Positions 53,457 to 64,000 of a stretch of DNA of 64,000 bases are shown piece after piece (the stretch's first letter is position 1; every line of letters begins with the position of its first letter). Origin of the DNA: Acidimicrobiia bacterium (GTDB lineage Bacteria > Actinomycetota > Acidimicrobiia > Spongiisociales > JAHEDJ01); contig DATIPS010000033.1 in assembly GCA_035471805.1 (NCBI GenBank), forward strand, positions 1 through 64,000. Reading direction: 5' to 3'. The position numbers were made by a program, and so were the translations under genes. The notes beneath the pieces were generated by a model. That model did no database searches, was not told where the DNA came from, and worked only from the letters and a program-made list of their open reading frames with translations.

Positions 53457-53690
53457 ATGAAACGCGACAATCCGCACCAGGTCGTCACCGGGGCCGTCAG
53501 TGACGGGTGGGTCGAGGGGTCCAGTTTTCTGGGTTCGATACTGGCCGGGTGGCTGCTCGGATGGCTGCTGGACCGGTGGCTGGATACGGATCCGTGGTTC
53601 ATCGTGATCGGGATCATCGCCGGGTCGGTCAACGGGTTCTATCGCATGTGGATCCATGCCACGAAGGATGACGATGTTCGAGAACAGTGA
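53457..53690 (+). CDS. atpZ: AtpZ/AtpI-type ATP synthase assembly protein
   Basis: The 77-residue product has two membrane helices (SSFLGSILAGWLLGWLLDRW; PWFIVIGIIAGSVNGFYRMW), the pattern of AtpZ/AtpI proteins that help assemble the c-ring or supply magnesium. It is the first gene of the atp operon and overlaps the next gene. Confidence 0.85.
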   Translation: MKRDNPHQVVTGAVSDGWVEGSSFLGSILAGWLLGWLLDRWLDTDPWFIVIGIIAGSVNGFYRMWIHATKDDDVREQ

Positions 53691-54102
53691 GGCGGAGGCC
53701 TTCGTAGCCGGGCAGCGACCGGTCGAGCTGGACACGGCCAAGAGCACCGTGCGCAGATCGGTGATCGTCGGGCCCGTGATCACCGCAATCGCCTGGCTCA
53801 TCTGGGGCTGGGACGGCGCCTGGTCGGCGGCCCTCGGTGTAGCCGTCGTGGTCGGCTACTACATGATCACGGGAGTGTTCCTGTCTATGGCTGCACGAAT
53901 CTCTTTCGCGGCCTACTATGCCGCTGCGCTCCTCGGTTTCATCGTTCGATTGGGCCTGATCGCGGCAACGATGTATCTTCTCGCCAACATCTTGCCCGTC
54001 GACCGGCTGGCTTTGGGAGTTTCGGTCGTTGTGGCCTATCTTGCACTGTTGATTCTGGAAGCTAAAGCACTCGCGGGGAAGCGACGAGGAGACCATGGTT
54101 GA
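53674..54102 (+). CDS. atpI: ATP synthase subunit I-like membrane protein
   Basis: The 142-residue product has four hydrophobic segments and no soluble domain, in the atpI position. ATG 53674 is favoured (AAGGA 5 bases upstream); ATG 53668 would add two residues. It overlaps both atpZ and atpB. Confidence 0.75.
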   Translation: MFENSEAEAFVAGQRPVELDTAKSTVRRSVIVGPVITAIAWLIWGWDGAWSAALGVAVVVGYYMITGVFLSMAARISFAAYYAAALLGFIVRLGLIAATMYLLANILPVDRLALGVSVVVAYLALLILEAKALAGKRRGDHG

Positions 54103-54910
54103 GCAAATGATTCTGGCTAGTGAATGCGACGTCGCCAACGAGGTGATATGCGCTCCTGCCGACGTCAAAGAACTCTTCGAACTGCCGACGATCTTCTACA
54201 TCGGCGACATCGCCATTACCCGTACGATCATTCTCATCTTCCTGGCGGCCTTCATCGTCATCGCCTTGCTCTACTTCGGGCTCCGCAAGGGCAGTGTCAT
54301 CCCCTCGAAGTTCCAGGCGGTCGTCGAGAGCCTCGTCCAGTTCGTCCGCAAGGATGTGGCCGGAGACATCATCGGTCCGGAAGGCGTCAGGTACGCCCCT
54401 TACCTGACCGCAATGTTCCTGTTCCTGCTGGTCGGCAACCTCTTCGAGATCACGCCGCTCGTCAACTTCCCGATCACCTCGCGTATGGCCATCCCCGCCT
54501 TTCTCGCAATCGTCACCTGGCTGATCTTCGTGATCGTAGGGTTCTACAAGAACGGCTTCAGCTACTTCCTCGACATCGTCTGGCCCAAGTCGGTTCCGGT
54601 CGGCCTGCGCTGGCTGGTTGGTTTGATCGAGCTCTTCTCGGTCTTCCTGCTGCGTCCGTTGACGCTGGCAGTCCGACTCTTCGCCAATCTGGTGGCCGGT
54701 CACCTGATGCTCACGCTCCTGCTGGGTTCGGGCGCAATCTTCATCTGGAACTTCGCAGACGCCGGGGCCAAGAGTCTGGTCGGCGTCGCCTGGTTCGCCT
54801 TCGGCCTCGGCATCTACCTGTTCGAGATAGTCGTCGCCGTGTTGCAGGCCTACATCTTCACGCTGTTATCCGCCGTCTACATACAGTCTTCGGTTCACCC
54901 AGAGCACTGA
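54095..54910 (+). CDS. atpB: ATP synthase F0 subunit a
   Basis: The 271-residue product has the conserved stretch LRPLTLAVRLFANLVAGHLML, containing the essential arginine opposite the c-ring carboxylate, and the final helix VVAVLQAYIFTLLSAVYIQ. It forms the proton half-channels. Eight-base overlap with atpI. Confidence 0.96.
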   Translation: MVEQMILASECDVANEVICAPADVKELFELPTIFYIGDIAITRTIILIFLAAFIVIALLYFGLRKGSVIPSKFQAVVESLVQFVRKDVAGDIIGPEGVRYAPYLTAMFLFLLVGNLFEITPLVNFPITSRMAIPAFLAIVTWLIFVIVGFYKNGFSYFLDIVWPKSVPVGLRWLVGLIELFSVFLLRPLTLAVRLFANLVAGHLMLTLLLGSGAIFIWNFADAGAKSLVGVAWFAFGLGIYLFEIVVAVLQAYIFTLLSAVYIQSSVHPEH

Positions 54911-55153
<243 letters not shown>

Positions 55154-55162
55154 GAGGCCACC

Positions 55163-55720
55163 GTGTTGTACGCATTGTCCACGGTGCTCCTGGCCGCTGA
55201 GGAAGCCGAAGAAACCGGCAACATCGGCCTCGTGCTGCCCGAGCCCTACGAGCTCGTAGCCGGCATCATCGCCTTCGGCATCGTCTTCTTCTTCGTATGG
55301 AAGTGGGCGTTCCCGGCCATCGACAAGATGCTCGAAGACCGCCAGCGTGCCATCAAAGGCCAAATGGAAGATGCCGAGGCCGCCAAAGCCGAGGCACAGA
55401 GCCTGCTCGATGACTATCGCAAGCAGCTCGCCGAAGCCAAGGCCGAGGCCGCCGGGATCATCAATGAAGCTCGCGAAGCCGCGGAAGCTATGAAGGCAGA
55501 CATCCTCGCCAAGGCACAGACCGAGTCCGCAGAGATCGGTACCAAAGCACGCGCGGACGCCGCCACCGAGCGCGACCGTGCTCTTGCCTCGGCCCGGGTC
55601 GAGGTCGCCAATCTGTCCATCGACCTCGCCGAGAGAGTGGTGGGGGAGAACCTCGACCGCGCCGCCCAGCTGGGCCTGGTCGAGCGCTACCTCGCCGATC
55701 TGGAGAGGATGTCCGACTAG
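55163..55720 (+). CDS. atpF: ATP synthase F0 subunit b
   Basis: The 185-residue product has one membrane helix (YELVAGIIAFGIVFFFVWKW) and a long alanine/glutamate-rich helix forming the peripheral stalk. The GTG start at 55163 has AGGAGG upstream. Confidence 0.95.
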   Translation: MLYALSTVLLAAEEAEETGNIGLVLPEPYELVAGIIAFGIVFFFVWKWAFPAIDKMLEDRQRAIKGQMEDAEAAKAEAQSLLDDYRKQLAEAKAEAAGIINEAREAAEAMKADILAKAQTESAEIGTKARADAATERDRALASARVEVANLSIDLAERVVGENLDRAAQLGLVERYLADLERMSD

Positions 55721-56260
55721 ATGGCCGCCGAAGACCGCATCCAGGGTTACGCGTCTGCGATCTTCGAGATCGCACGCGGCGAGGGCGACCTCGAGCGCGT
55801 CGAGAGCGAACTGTTCCAGATCGCCCGCACGTTCGAGACCTCAGCCGATCTACGCGAAGCTCTCACCGACCCCCGCCTGCCGCAAGATCGCAAGCAGGGC
55901 ATCGTCGACGACCTGCTCGGTGCCCGTGCCTCCGAACTGACCGTGTCCCTCGTAGGGTTCATCGTCAGCAGCGGCCACGCCTCCGAGCTGCCTGAGATAG
56001 TCGACGGGTTCGTTGCCAGGGCTGCCGCCGAGCGGCACCGGGCAGTCGCTGAGGTGCGGTCGGCCATTGAGCTCGACGCTGAGACGGTCGCCCGTCTCGA
56101 GTCGGCGCTCGCCAAAGCGACCGGTAAGAAGGTCGAAGTCAAGGTCGTCGTGGACCCGAAGGTCCTCGGCGGCATCGTCGCCCGCGTTGGCGATATCGTG
56201 ATCGACGGCTCGGTTCGTAGCCGTCTCGACACGCTGCGAGACACGCTAAAGAGCCGCTAA
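55721..56260 (+). CDS. atpH: ATP synthase F1 subunit delta
   Basis: This 179-residue stalk protein has [13 protein letters not shown] at the start and the C-terminal signature [26 protein letters not shown]. It starts at the base after the atpF stop. It joins the stalk to the top of F1. Confidence 0.95.
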   Translation: MAAEDRIQGYASAIFEIARGEGDLERVESELFQIARTFETSADLREALTDPRLPQDRKQGIVDDLLGARASELTVSLVGFIVSSGHASELPEIVDGFVARAAAERHRAVAEVRSAIELDAETVARLESALAKATGKKVEVKVVVDPKVLGGIVARVGDIVIDGSVRSRLDTLRDTLKSR

Positions 56261-56270
56261 GGAGTCACCG

Positions 56271-57788
56271 ATGTCAGAGATGACGATCAATCCGGAAGAG
56301 ATCACGGCTTCCCTCCGCAGGAACCTCGAGGGGTGGGAGCCGAGCATTACCCAGGAGACCGTCGGGTACGTCTCCTCCATCGCCGACGGCGTGGCGCGCG
56401 TCAAGGGCTTGCCCAACGTGATGGCCTCAGAGCTGTTGGAATTCCCCGGCGGACTGCAGGGTGTCGCCCTCAACGTCGACGAACACGACCTCGGTGTGGT
56501 GCTCATGGGTGAATCGAACCACATCGAGGAAGGCGCAGCGGTCAAGCAGACCGGCAAGGTGCTCTCTGTGCCGGTCGGCGACGAGTTGCTCGGCCGGGTG
56601 GTCGACCCGCTCGGAAATCCGCTCGACGGCAAAGGCCCGATCAACTCCACCGAGACCCGCCTACTCGAAACCCAGGCGCCGTCCGTGGTCCAGCGGCAGC
56701 CGGTGGTCGAGCCGCTGCAGACCGGCATCAAAGCCATCGATGCCATGACCCCGATCGGCCGTGGCCAGCGCGAGCTGATCATCGGCGACCGGCAGACCGG
56801 CAAGACGGCCATCGCCGTCGACACGATCATCAACCAGAAGGGCCTGGGCGTAAAGTGCATCTACGTCGCCATCGGCCAGAAGTCCTCAACGGTGGCCGAG
56901 GTGGTCGATTCGCTCGAATCCCACGGAGCCATGGAATACACGGTGATCGTCAACGCCTCTGCCTCAGCTCCCGCCGCCCTGCAGATGTACGCGCCCTACT
57001 CGGGCTCCGCCATGGGCCAGTACTGGATGTACAAGGGCGAGCACGCCCTGATCATCTTCGACGACTTGTCCAAGCAGGCGGTCGCCTACCGGGAGATCTC
57101 GCTGCTGCTGCGCCGTCCACCCGGTCGTGAGGCCTACCCGGGCGACGTCTTCTATCTGCACAGCCGTCTCCTCGAGCGCTGCGCCAAGCTCTCCGCAGAG
57201 TTGGGCGGCGGATCCTTGACCGGCCTGCCGATTGTCGAGACCAAGGCCGGCGACGTTTCGGCCTACATCCCGACCAACGTGATCTCGATCACCGACGGCC
57301 AGATCTTCCTCGAAGCCGACCTGTTCTATTCGGGTATTCGCCCGGCCATCAACGCCGGCATTTCCGTGTCACGGGTGGGCGGCAACGCTCAGGTCAAGGG
57401 CATGAAGAAGGTGGCCGGTCCGCTGCGCCTCAACCTGGCGCAGTTCCGTGAACTCGAAGCGTTCGCAGAGTTCGGTTCGGAGCTCGACGCCGCCTCGCTC
57501 GCCCAGCTGGAACGTGGCCGGCGGGTCGTCGAGGTGCTCAAGCAGGGCCAGTTCGAACCGATGCCGGTCGAAGAGCAGATCGTGTCGATCTACGCGGTGA
57601 CCGAGGGCCACATGGACTCGATTCCCACCGAGCACGTCGAGGAGTTCGAGTCGGCGCTGATGGATTACATGCGAACAAGGCACGGAGCCATGCTCGACGA
57701 GATCCGGGAGACCGGAGCTTTGCCCGAAATCGATGCCCTGGTGGCGGCGATTTCGGAGTTCAAAGACATCTACGAGGTGGAGGGGTAG
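56271..57788 (+). CDS. atpA: ATP synthase F1 subunit alpha
   Basis: The 505-residue product has Walker A GDRQTGKT at 172-179, the family stretch [21 protein letters not shown] and [17 protein letters not shown]. It is a nucleotide-binding, non-catalytic subunit. AAGGAG lies upstream of the ATG. Confidence 0.98.
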   Translation: MSEMTINPEEITASLRRNLEGWEPSITQETVGYVSSIADGVARVKGLPNVMASELLEFPGGLQGVALNVDEHDLGVVLMGESNHIEEGAAVKQTGKVLSVPVGDELLGRVVDPLGNPLDGKGPINSTETRLLETQAPSVVQRQPVVEPLQTGIKAIDAMTPIGRGQRELIIGDRQTGKTAIAVDTIINQKGLGVKCIYVAIGQKSSTVAEVVDSLESHGAMEYTVIVNASASAPAALQMYAPYSGSAMGQYWMYKGEHALIIFDDLSKQAVAYREISLLLRRPPGREAYPGDVFYLHSRLLERCAKLSAELGGGSLTGLPIVETKAGDVSAYIPTNVISITDGQIFLEADLFYSGIRPAINAGISVSRVGGNAQVKGMKKVAGPLRLNLAQFRELEAFAEFGSELDAASLAQLERGRRVVEVLKQGQFEPMPVEEQIVSIYAVTEGHMDSIPTEHVEEFESALMDYMRTRHGAMLDEIRETGALPEIDALVAAISEFKDIYEVEG

Positions 57789-57794
57789 CGACCG

Positions 57795-60121
<2,327 letters not shown>

Positions 60122-60136
60122 ATGCACACTCTCATC

Positions 60137-60188
60137 CGTTTTCGCGCGACATTCGGTACCCATAGGGTCGGAATGTCGCGCGAAAACG
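60137..60188. repeat. Perfect 18-bp palindrome between atpD and atpC
   Basis: The left arm at 60137-60154 (CGTTTTCGCGCGACATTC) and the right arm at 60171-60188 are exact reverse complements. A smaller ACCC-ATA-GGGT hairpin lies in the 16-base loop. It fills the atpD-atpC gap. Confidence 0.95.
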
Positions 60189-60207
60189 CGGAAATGTGGA
60201 CTCTCTG

Positions 60208-60534
60208 ATGGCCAAGGCGTTCAATGTCGACGTTGTTTCGCCCGAGGCCACCGTTTGGTCCGGCGAGGCCACGTTCGTTGTGGCCCGGACTACCGAAGGC
60301 GAGATCGGCATCATGGCCGACCACGAACCGGTCATGGCCGCGCTGGCGACGGGGGCGGTGAAAATCGAATCGGAGTCCGAGAAGGTCACCATCGGTGTGC
60401 ACGGCGGGTTCCTCCAGATCCTCAATAACCAGGTCACGTTGCTGACCGACAGGGCCGAGCTCTCCACGGGCGACGCCGACGACGCCCGGAAGATCGCCGA
60501 AAGTCTCCGCGAACTCGAAGAGGGCGCCGAGTAA
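60208..60534 (+). CDS. atpC: ATP synthase F1 subunit epsilon
   Basis: The 108-residue product starts FNVDVVSPEATVWSGEATFVVART, with GEIGIMADHEPVMAAL, and ends with a short helical tail. It regulates and couples rotation. ATG 60208 gives the usual family start; GTG 60196 is an alternative. Neither has a clear ribosome site, perhaps because a palindrome was inserted just upstream. Confidence 0.92.
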   Translation: MAKAFNVDVVSPEATVWSGEATFVVARTTEGEIGIMADHEPVMAALATGAVKIESESEKVTIGVHGGFLQILNNQVTLLTDRAELSTGDADDARKIAESLRELEEGAE

Positions 60535-60598
60535 GAACGGTGCTTTCGGTGTCCTGGATGCCGACCGCCGGCAACGACTCCGCACAGGTGTCGGAGCC

Positions 60599-61033
60599 TC
60601 AGCCGAGTCTTGCCGCGAAGGCGTCCACCTGTTTGGGCAGGCCCGAGCTCATTGCCTGGGAGATCACCGGAAAGAACAGCGTCGACAGAAACCCCTTCGA
60701 CCGCAACGCCACATTCACAGAGACCGCAACGCCTTCTTCGACCTCCGAGAGCAGAGTTGTGATTCGGGCGGTCACTTCCGAAGTCGAGATGTCGATGACC
60801 ATCTTCGACGGGTTGGCGGCTTCCACCGTTCTGGCGGTGCCTTCGTAGACCTGCGAGGCGGCGGTGGCCCGAAAACGGTAGGCGGTCATCAGTCCGTCGA
60901 GGTCGTGATGCGTGTCGAACACCTCATCAACGCCGGCGAGGCCGAGCCAAGTATCGGGATTCTGAAGTTGCTGCCATGCCTTCGCGCACGAGGTCGGGGC
61001 GACGGCTGTGTGTTCGAACTCCGCGGAAGGCAC
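60599..61033 (-). CDS. SRPBCC-fold protein
   Basis: The 144-residue product resembles CoxG/polyketide-cyclase-like lipid-binding proteins: FEHTAVAPTSCAKAWQQLQNP, then YEGTARTVEAANPSKMVIDIS. GTG 61033 is chosen over ATG 61072 because the fold begins at residue 7. On the minus strand TTGCAT, 16 bases and TACGCT lie 6 bases before this GTG. Its ligand is unknown. Confidence 0.75.
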   Translation of the reverse strand: MPSAEFEHTAVAPTSCAKAWQQLQNPDTWLGLAGVDEVFDTHHDLDGLMTAYRFRATAASQVYEGTARTVEAANPSKMVIDISTSEVTARITTLLSEVEEGVAVSVNVALRSKGFLSTLFFPVISQAMSSGLPKQVDAFAARLG

Positions 61034-61087
61034 GGCGGGAGCGTAGTGACTGGACCGTATGATGCAAGCCATTGGTAGCCTTGCCGG

Positions 61088-61627
61088 GTGATCAATCCTT
61101 CTGACTTCGTGCGGTTGGCGCTCGACCCGACCCGCTTGGCCATTCTTGGTCGGGCCGCGCTCGGGCCGGTCGAGGCGGACACACTCGCGGATGAGCTCGG
61201 AATCCTCCGCAAAGATGTGCTGGTCGGAATCGCCCGTCTGCGGGAGGCCGGGTTGCTGACCGATGAACACAGGCTGAATCGTGAAGTGCTCCGGGAAATC
61301 GCGACCGCCCTACCGGAAGACATGGCAGTCGACCCGGCGGTGGTCGACGGTCCGTGGTCGAGCGATGAGGTGCAGGTGCTATCGCGTTTCTTCCAGGGAT
61401 CCAAGCTCACCTCGATCCCGGCGAACCGCACAAAGCGGCTGGTCGTGCTGGAGCGCCTGGCAATGGAGTTCGAGCCGGGCATTCGCTATCAGGAGCGGCA
61501 GGTGAATCTGACACTCCAGATGTTCCACCCCGATTTCGCGGCGCTGCGCAGGTACATGGTCGATGACGGACTGTTGACGCGGGCAGACGGCGTCTACTGG
61601 CGCAGCGGGGGCCGGACGGCCAACTGA
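61088..61627 (+). CDS. DUF2087 transcriptional regulator
   Basis: The 179-residue product has an N-terminal winged-helix part of ArsR type (DPTRLAILGRAALGPVEADTLADELG) and a C-terminal DUF2087 domain (SIPANRTKRLVVLERLAMEFEPG; YQERQVNLTLQMFHPDFAALRRYMVDDGLL). GTG 61088 has TAGCCT 6 bases upstream. It is divergent from the SRPBCC gene and may control it. Confidence 0.85.
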   Translation: MINPSDFVRLALDPTRLAILGRAALGPVEADTLADELGILRKDVLVGIARLREAGLLTDEHRLNREVLREIATALPEDMAVDPAVVDGPWSSDEVQVLSRFFQGSKLTSIPANRTKRLVVLERLAMEFEPGIRYQERQVNLTLQMFHPDFAALRRYMVDDGLLTRADGVYWRSGGRTAN

Positions 61628-61785
61628 TCTTCACGCGAACCGGCAGGTGCGCGATGATGGGGCGCGGCCTCCGGGTGAGAGGGCGGTGTTTGGGAGTTCA
61701 CCCGGACGCTGCCCTGTTCGTGCGTGCTGCGCGGCCCGGCCCCTGCCAATCGCCTGATTCTCGAGACCTGGTACCTTTCTTCTCC

Positions 61786-62628
61786 ATGCCAGGACTACTC
61801 GCATTCCATGCTCATCCCGACGATGAGGCAACTTCGATGGGCGGCACGCTCGCTCATTACTCGGATGCCGGGGAGCAAGTCGTGGTCATAACCGCCACCG
61901 ATGGAGCGGTGGGGGAGATCCACAACTACGACAATCCTGAAGAGCTCCAGCCTCGGCTGGCAGAACTGCGCGCAGAGGAAATGGCCAAGGCGGCCGCCAT
62001 CCTCGGCGTTGAGCACGAGTTCCTCGGTTACCGGGACTCGGGCATGATGGGAACCGAGGAGAACAACCACCCCGATTGTTTCTGGCAGGCCGACTTCATG
62101 GAGGCGACCGGTCGACTGGTCCGGCTGATCCGCAAGTACCGGCCGGAGGTGGTGGCGATCTACGACCCGTTCGGCGGTTACGGTCATCCGGATCACATAC
62201 AGGTGCATCGCATCGGTCTGGCGGCTTTCTACGGTGCCTCCGACCTGGCTCGCTTCCCCCTCGCGCCGGGGGAACAGGATTGGACACCCCCGAAGCTCTA
62301 CTGGACCGCCTGGGCCCGCTCGCGGATGGCGGCCTTCGCCGAGGCGCGGCACGAGGCGGGGTTGATATCGGCAGAGGACCGCGATCGGATGAGCCGGGGA
62401 GGAACCGCCGACGAGTACATTCACGCGTGGGTCGACATCCGGTCGCAGCTGGACCGAAAGTTCGACGCGTTGCGTGCCCATCGCACTCAGATACCGGCAG
62501 ACTGGTGGCTTTTCCAGGTCCCCGAAGAACTGCGCCCGGAGGTGTTCGGCCGCGAGAGCTACATACGCGTGTTCAGCCGCGTGGAGGTACCGACGCCGGA
62601 GGACGATTTGTTCGCCGGCCTCCGCTGA
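61786..62628 (+). CDS. PIG-L family deacetylase, MshB/Mca-like
   Basis: The 280-residue zinc deacetylase has the signature H10-P-D-D-E in AFHAHPDDEATSMGGTL and the later YDPFGGYGHPDHIQVH, which provides further zinc ligands. It is closest in style to MshB/Mca, the mycothiol-pathway enzymes of Actinobacteria; the exact substrate cannot be fixed from sequence. TACCTT lies 8 bases before ATG 61786, with no ribosome site. Confidence 0.88.
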   Translation: MPGLLAFHAHPDDEATSMGGTLAHYSDAGEQVVVITATDGAVGEIHNYDNPEELQPRLAELRAEEMAKAAAILGVEHEFLGYRDSGMMGTEENNHPDCFWQADFMEATGRLVRLIRKYRPEVVAIYDPFGGYGHPDHIQVHRIGLAAFYGASDLARFPLAPGEQDWTPPKLYWTAWARSRMAAFAEARHEAGLISAEDRDRMSRGGTADEYIHAWVDIRSQLDRKFDALRAHRTQIPADWWLFQVPEELRPEVFGRESYIRVFSRVEVPTPEDDLFAGLR

Positions 62629-62636
62629 CTCGCGCG

Positions 62637-62683
62637 TTCTCAGCAATACTGTTGCGCGTGGGGAGCGTCAGTATTGCCGAGAA
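62637..62683. repeat. Palindromic repeat, relative of 33246-33355
   Basis: Arms TTCTCAGCAATACTG (62637-62651) and CAGTATTGCCGAGAA (62669-62683) pair with one mismatch. The core contains GTGGGGAGC. It shares arm sequence and layout with the two copies after DUF3107. Confidence 0.85.
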
Positions 62684-62716
62684 AACAAAGCCCGCGACCC
62701 GTTACCCTTCTCTGCG

Positions 62717-64000
62717 ATGTTGATCGTTCGCGACCTCCGCATTGAGGTTGGGCCCCGTGTGCTCTTAGACGGTGCCTCCTTCACGCTGCAAGCCGGTGAC
62801 AAAGTCGGCCTCGTCGGCCGTAACGGCGCGGGCAAGACCACTCTCATGCGGACTCTGGTCGGGTTTCAGTCACCGGCCGACGGTTCGATCGTCCGCTCCG
62901 GCAATCTCGGTTACTTTTCTCAGGAGGCGGCGCTGCCCGATCTCGAGCGGCCCGATATGACTGCGCTCGAGCGCATCCTGGCTGCTCGTGAAATCGGCGC
63001 TCTTCTACGGCGCATCGAGGAAACCCGCCGCAAGATCGAGCGACTCGACGGTGAGGCTCGTGACCTGGCCATCAAACGTTTCGCCCGCCAGCAGGACGAG
63101 TTCGAGGCCAAAGGCGGATTCCCCGCTGAGGCAGAAGCGAAACGAACCGCAGCTGCGCTTGGAATCGGCAATGATGAGCTGGTCCAGCCCATCGCCACGA
63201 TGTCGGGCGGTCAGCGGCGCCGTACCGAACTGGCGCGCATTCTGTTCGCCGAGAGCGACACGATGCTGCTCGATGAGCCCACCAACCACCTCGACATGGA
63301 CGCCAAAGGCTGGCTGATGGACTACCTGGCCTCCTACCGGGGAGCGCTTCTCGTCGTCAGCCACGATTTGCCTCTTCTCGATGAATCAATCACGTCGGTT
63401 CTCTCGCTGGATGGCGCAGCCCTCGATGCGTATCGGGGCAACTACTCGCACTTCATCACCGAACGCGAGCGCCGGCGGATCCAGAGAGAGCGGGAACGGA
63501 AGCAACAGGACTCCAAGATCGCCCAACTCGAGTTCACGATCAACCGCTTCAAGGGCAAGACCGAGAAGATGGCCCGCAAAGCGAAGGTCATGGAAACCAG
63601 AGTGGACCGCATCAAGCGAGAACTCGTCGAGGTCGGCAATCGCGGGAAGAACGTCTCGGTGCGGTTCCCCCAACCCGAGCCGTCCGGGCGGACTCCGCTC
63701 AAGGCCGAAGGACTGGCGAAATCATACGGGGACAACCTGGTGTTCGTGGACGTGGATGTAGACGTCGATCGTGGCGAGTGCCAGCTGATCATGGGCCTCA
63801 ACGGGGCAGGAAAGACCACGCTGCTCCGCATACTGGCCGGCGTTGAAACTCCAGACCTCGGCGACGTCACCATCGGTCACAACGCAAGCCTCGGCTATTA
63901 CGCGCAGGAACACGAGCAGATACACAGCGGCATGTCGGTCCTCGATCATCTGCGCGAAGTGTCGGATCAGCCCGACCGGATGCTCCGCACGATCCTCGGG
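62717..64000 (+). CDS. ABC-F family ATPase, C-terminus cut off by window edge
   Basis: At least 428 residues are visible. The first ATPase domain has Walker A GRNGAGKTT near residue 35, signature MSGGQRRR and LLDEPTNHLD. A charged linker helix follows (RERRRIQRERERKQQ), then a second Walker A GLNGAGKTT near residue 361. There are no membrane segments. ABC-F proteins act on the ribosome (translation factors or antibiotic protection). TACCCT lies 8 bases before ATG 62717. The second signature lies beyond the window. Confidence 0.92.
   Translation, partial: MLIVRDLRIEVGPRVLLDGASFTLQAGDKVGLVGRNGAGKTTLMRTLVGFQSPADGSIVRSGNLGYFSQEAALPDLERPDMTALERILAAREIGALLRRIEETRRKIERLDGEARDLAIKRFARQQDEFEAKGGFPAEAEAKRTAAALGIGNDELVQPIATMSGGQRRRTELARILFAESDTMLLDEPTNHLDMDAKGWLMDYLASYRGALLVVSHDLPLLDESITSVLSLDGAALDAYRGNYSHFITERERRRIQRERERKQQDSKIAQLEFTINRFKGKTEKMARKAKVMETRVDRIKRELVEVGNRGKNVSVRFPQPEPSGRTPLKAEGLAKSYGDNLVFVDVDVDVDRGECQLIMGLNGAGKTTLLRILAGVETPDLGDVTIGHNASLGYYAQEHEQIHSGMSVLDHLREVSDQPDRMLRTILG

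Noticed and set aside
60599-61270. Longer version of the SRPBCC protein
   Set aside because: The extra N-terminus is antisense to the DUF2087 gene; the fold and a promoter-like TACGCT both support GTG 61033.

Overview
The window is chromosomal DNA from a high-GC actinobacterium (phylum Actinomycetota). The evidence is a WhiB1-type regulator, a DUF3107 protein, an F420-type luciferase-like oxidoreductase, a PIG-L deacetylase of the mycothiol type, WXG100/EccC genes, and the gene order rho-rpmE-(DUF1385)-prfA-prmC-tsaC-glyA-atp operon. Codon third positions are rich in G and C throughout. I see no phage, insertion sequence, rRNA or CRISPR array. A free-living, light-exposed Acidimicrobiia-like lineage fits best (heliorhodopsin, photolyase), but the class is an inference.

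Layout. 1-5625 holds mostly membrane proteins of unknown role, a cut-off beta-propeller protein and an LLM oxidoreductase. 6221-18767 looks like a photo-oxidative stress island. It has an ECF sigma factor of the SigK type with its RskA-like anti-sigma factor, followed in the same operon by a short-chain dehydrogenase and a DUF1295 protein. Divergent from these are a DUF4397 surface protein, a class F sortase and a heliorhodopsin. Converging on the heliorhodopsin is an operon of DUF427, DUF2867-SDR, PlsC and DNA photolyase. A CrtI-like oxidoreductase follows. 18883-26756 is housekeeping: rsmI, AbrB, tatD, rsmA, ispE, tRNA-Gln, glmU, prs, yjbQ. 26737-32966 is a compact type VII-secretion-like locus: a membrane protein and a LysM protein are transcribed away from two WXG100-size proteins and a 1321-residue EccC/EssC-like ATPase. 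33011-36817 has DUF3107, whiB1 with a CRP box, a GDPD phosphodiesterase, yqeY, a ligD remnant facing ku, and tRNA-Arg. 36832-40910 is amino-acid biosynthesis (lysA, hom, thrC). 41228-60534 is the conserved rho-to-ATP-synthase segment, interrupted by a hexaheme cytochrome c and a double-DsbA lipoprotein. 60599-64000 has a SRPBCC protein, a DUF2087 regulator, a MshB-like deacetylase and the start of an ABC-F ATPase.

Regulatory signals. At least 14 genes carry a TANNNT hexamer 6-8 bases before the start codon, which suggests widespread leaderless transcription. Two perfect TGTGA-N6-TCACA (CRP/GlxR) boxes lie before whiB1 and before the atp operon. A small palindromic repeat family occurs at 33246-33355 and 62637-62683, and a different 18-bp perfect palindrome splits atpD from atpC.

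The parts most likely to reward study are the heliorhodopsin/SigK/photolyase neighbourhood and the stripped-down type VII secretion locus.
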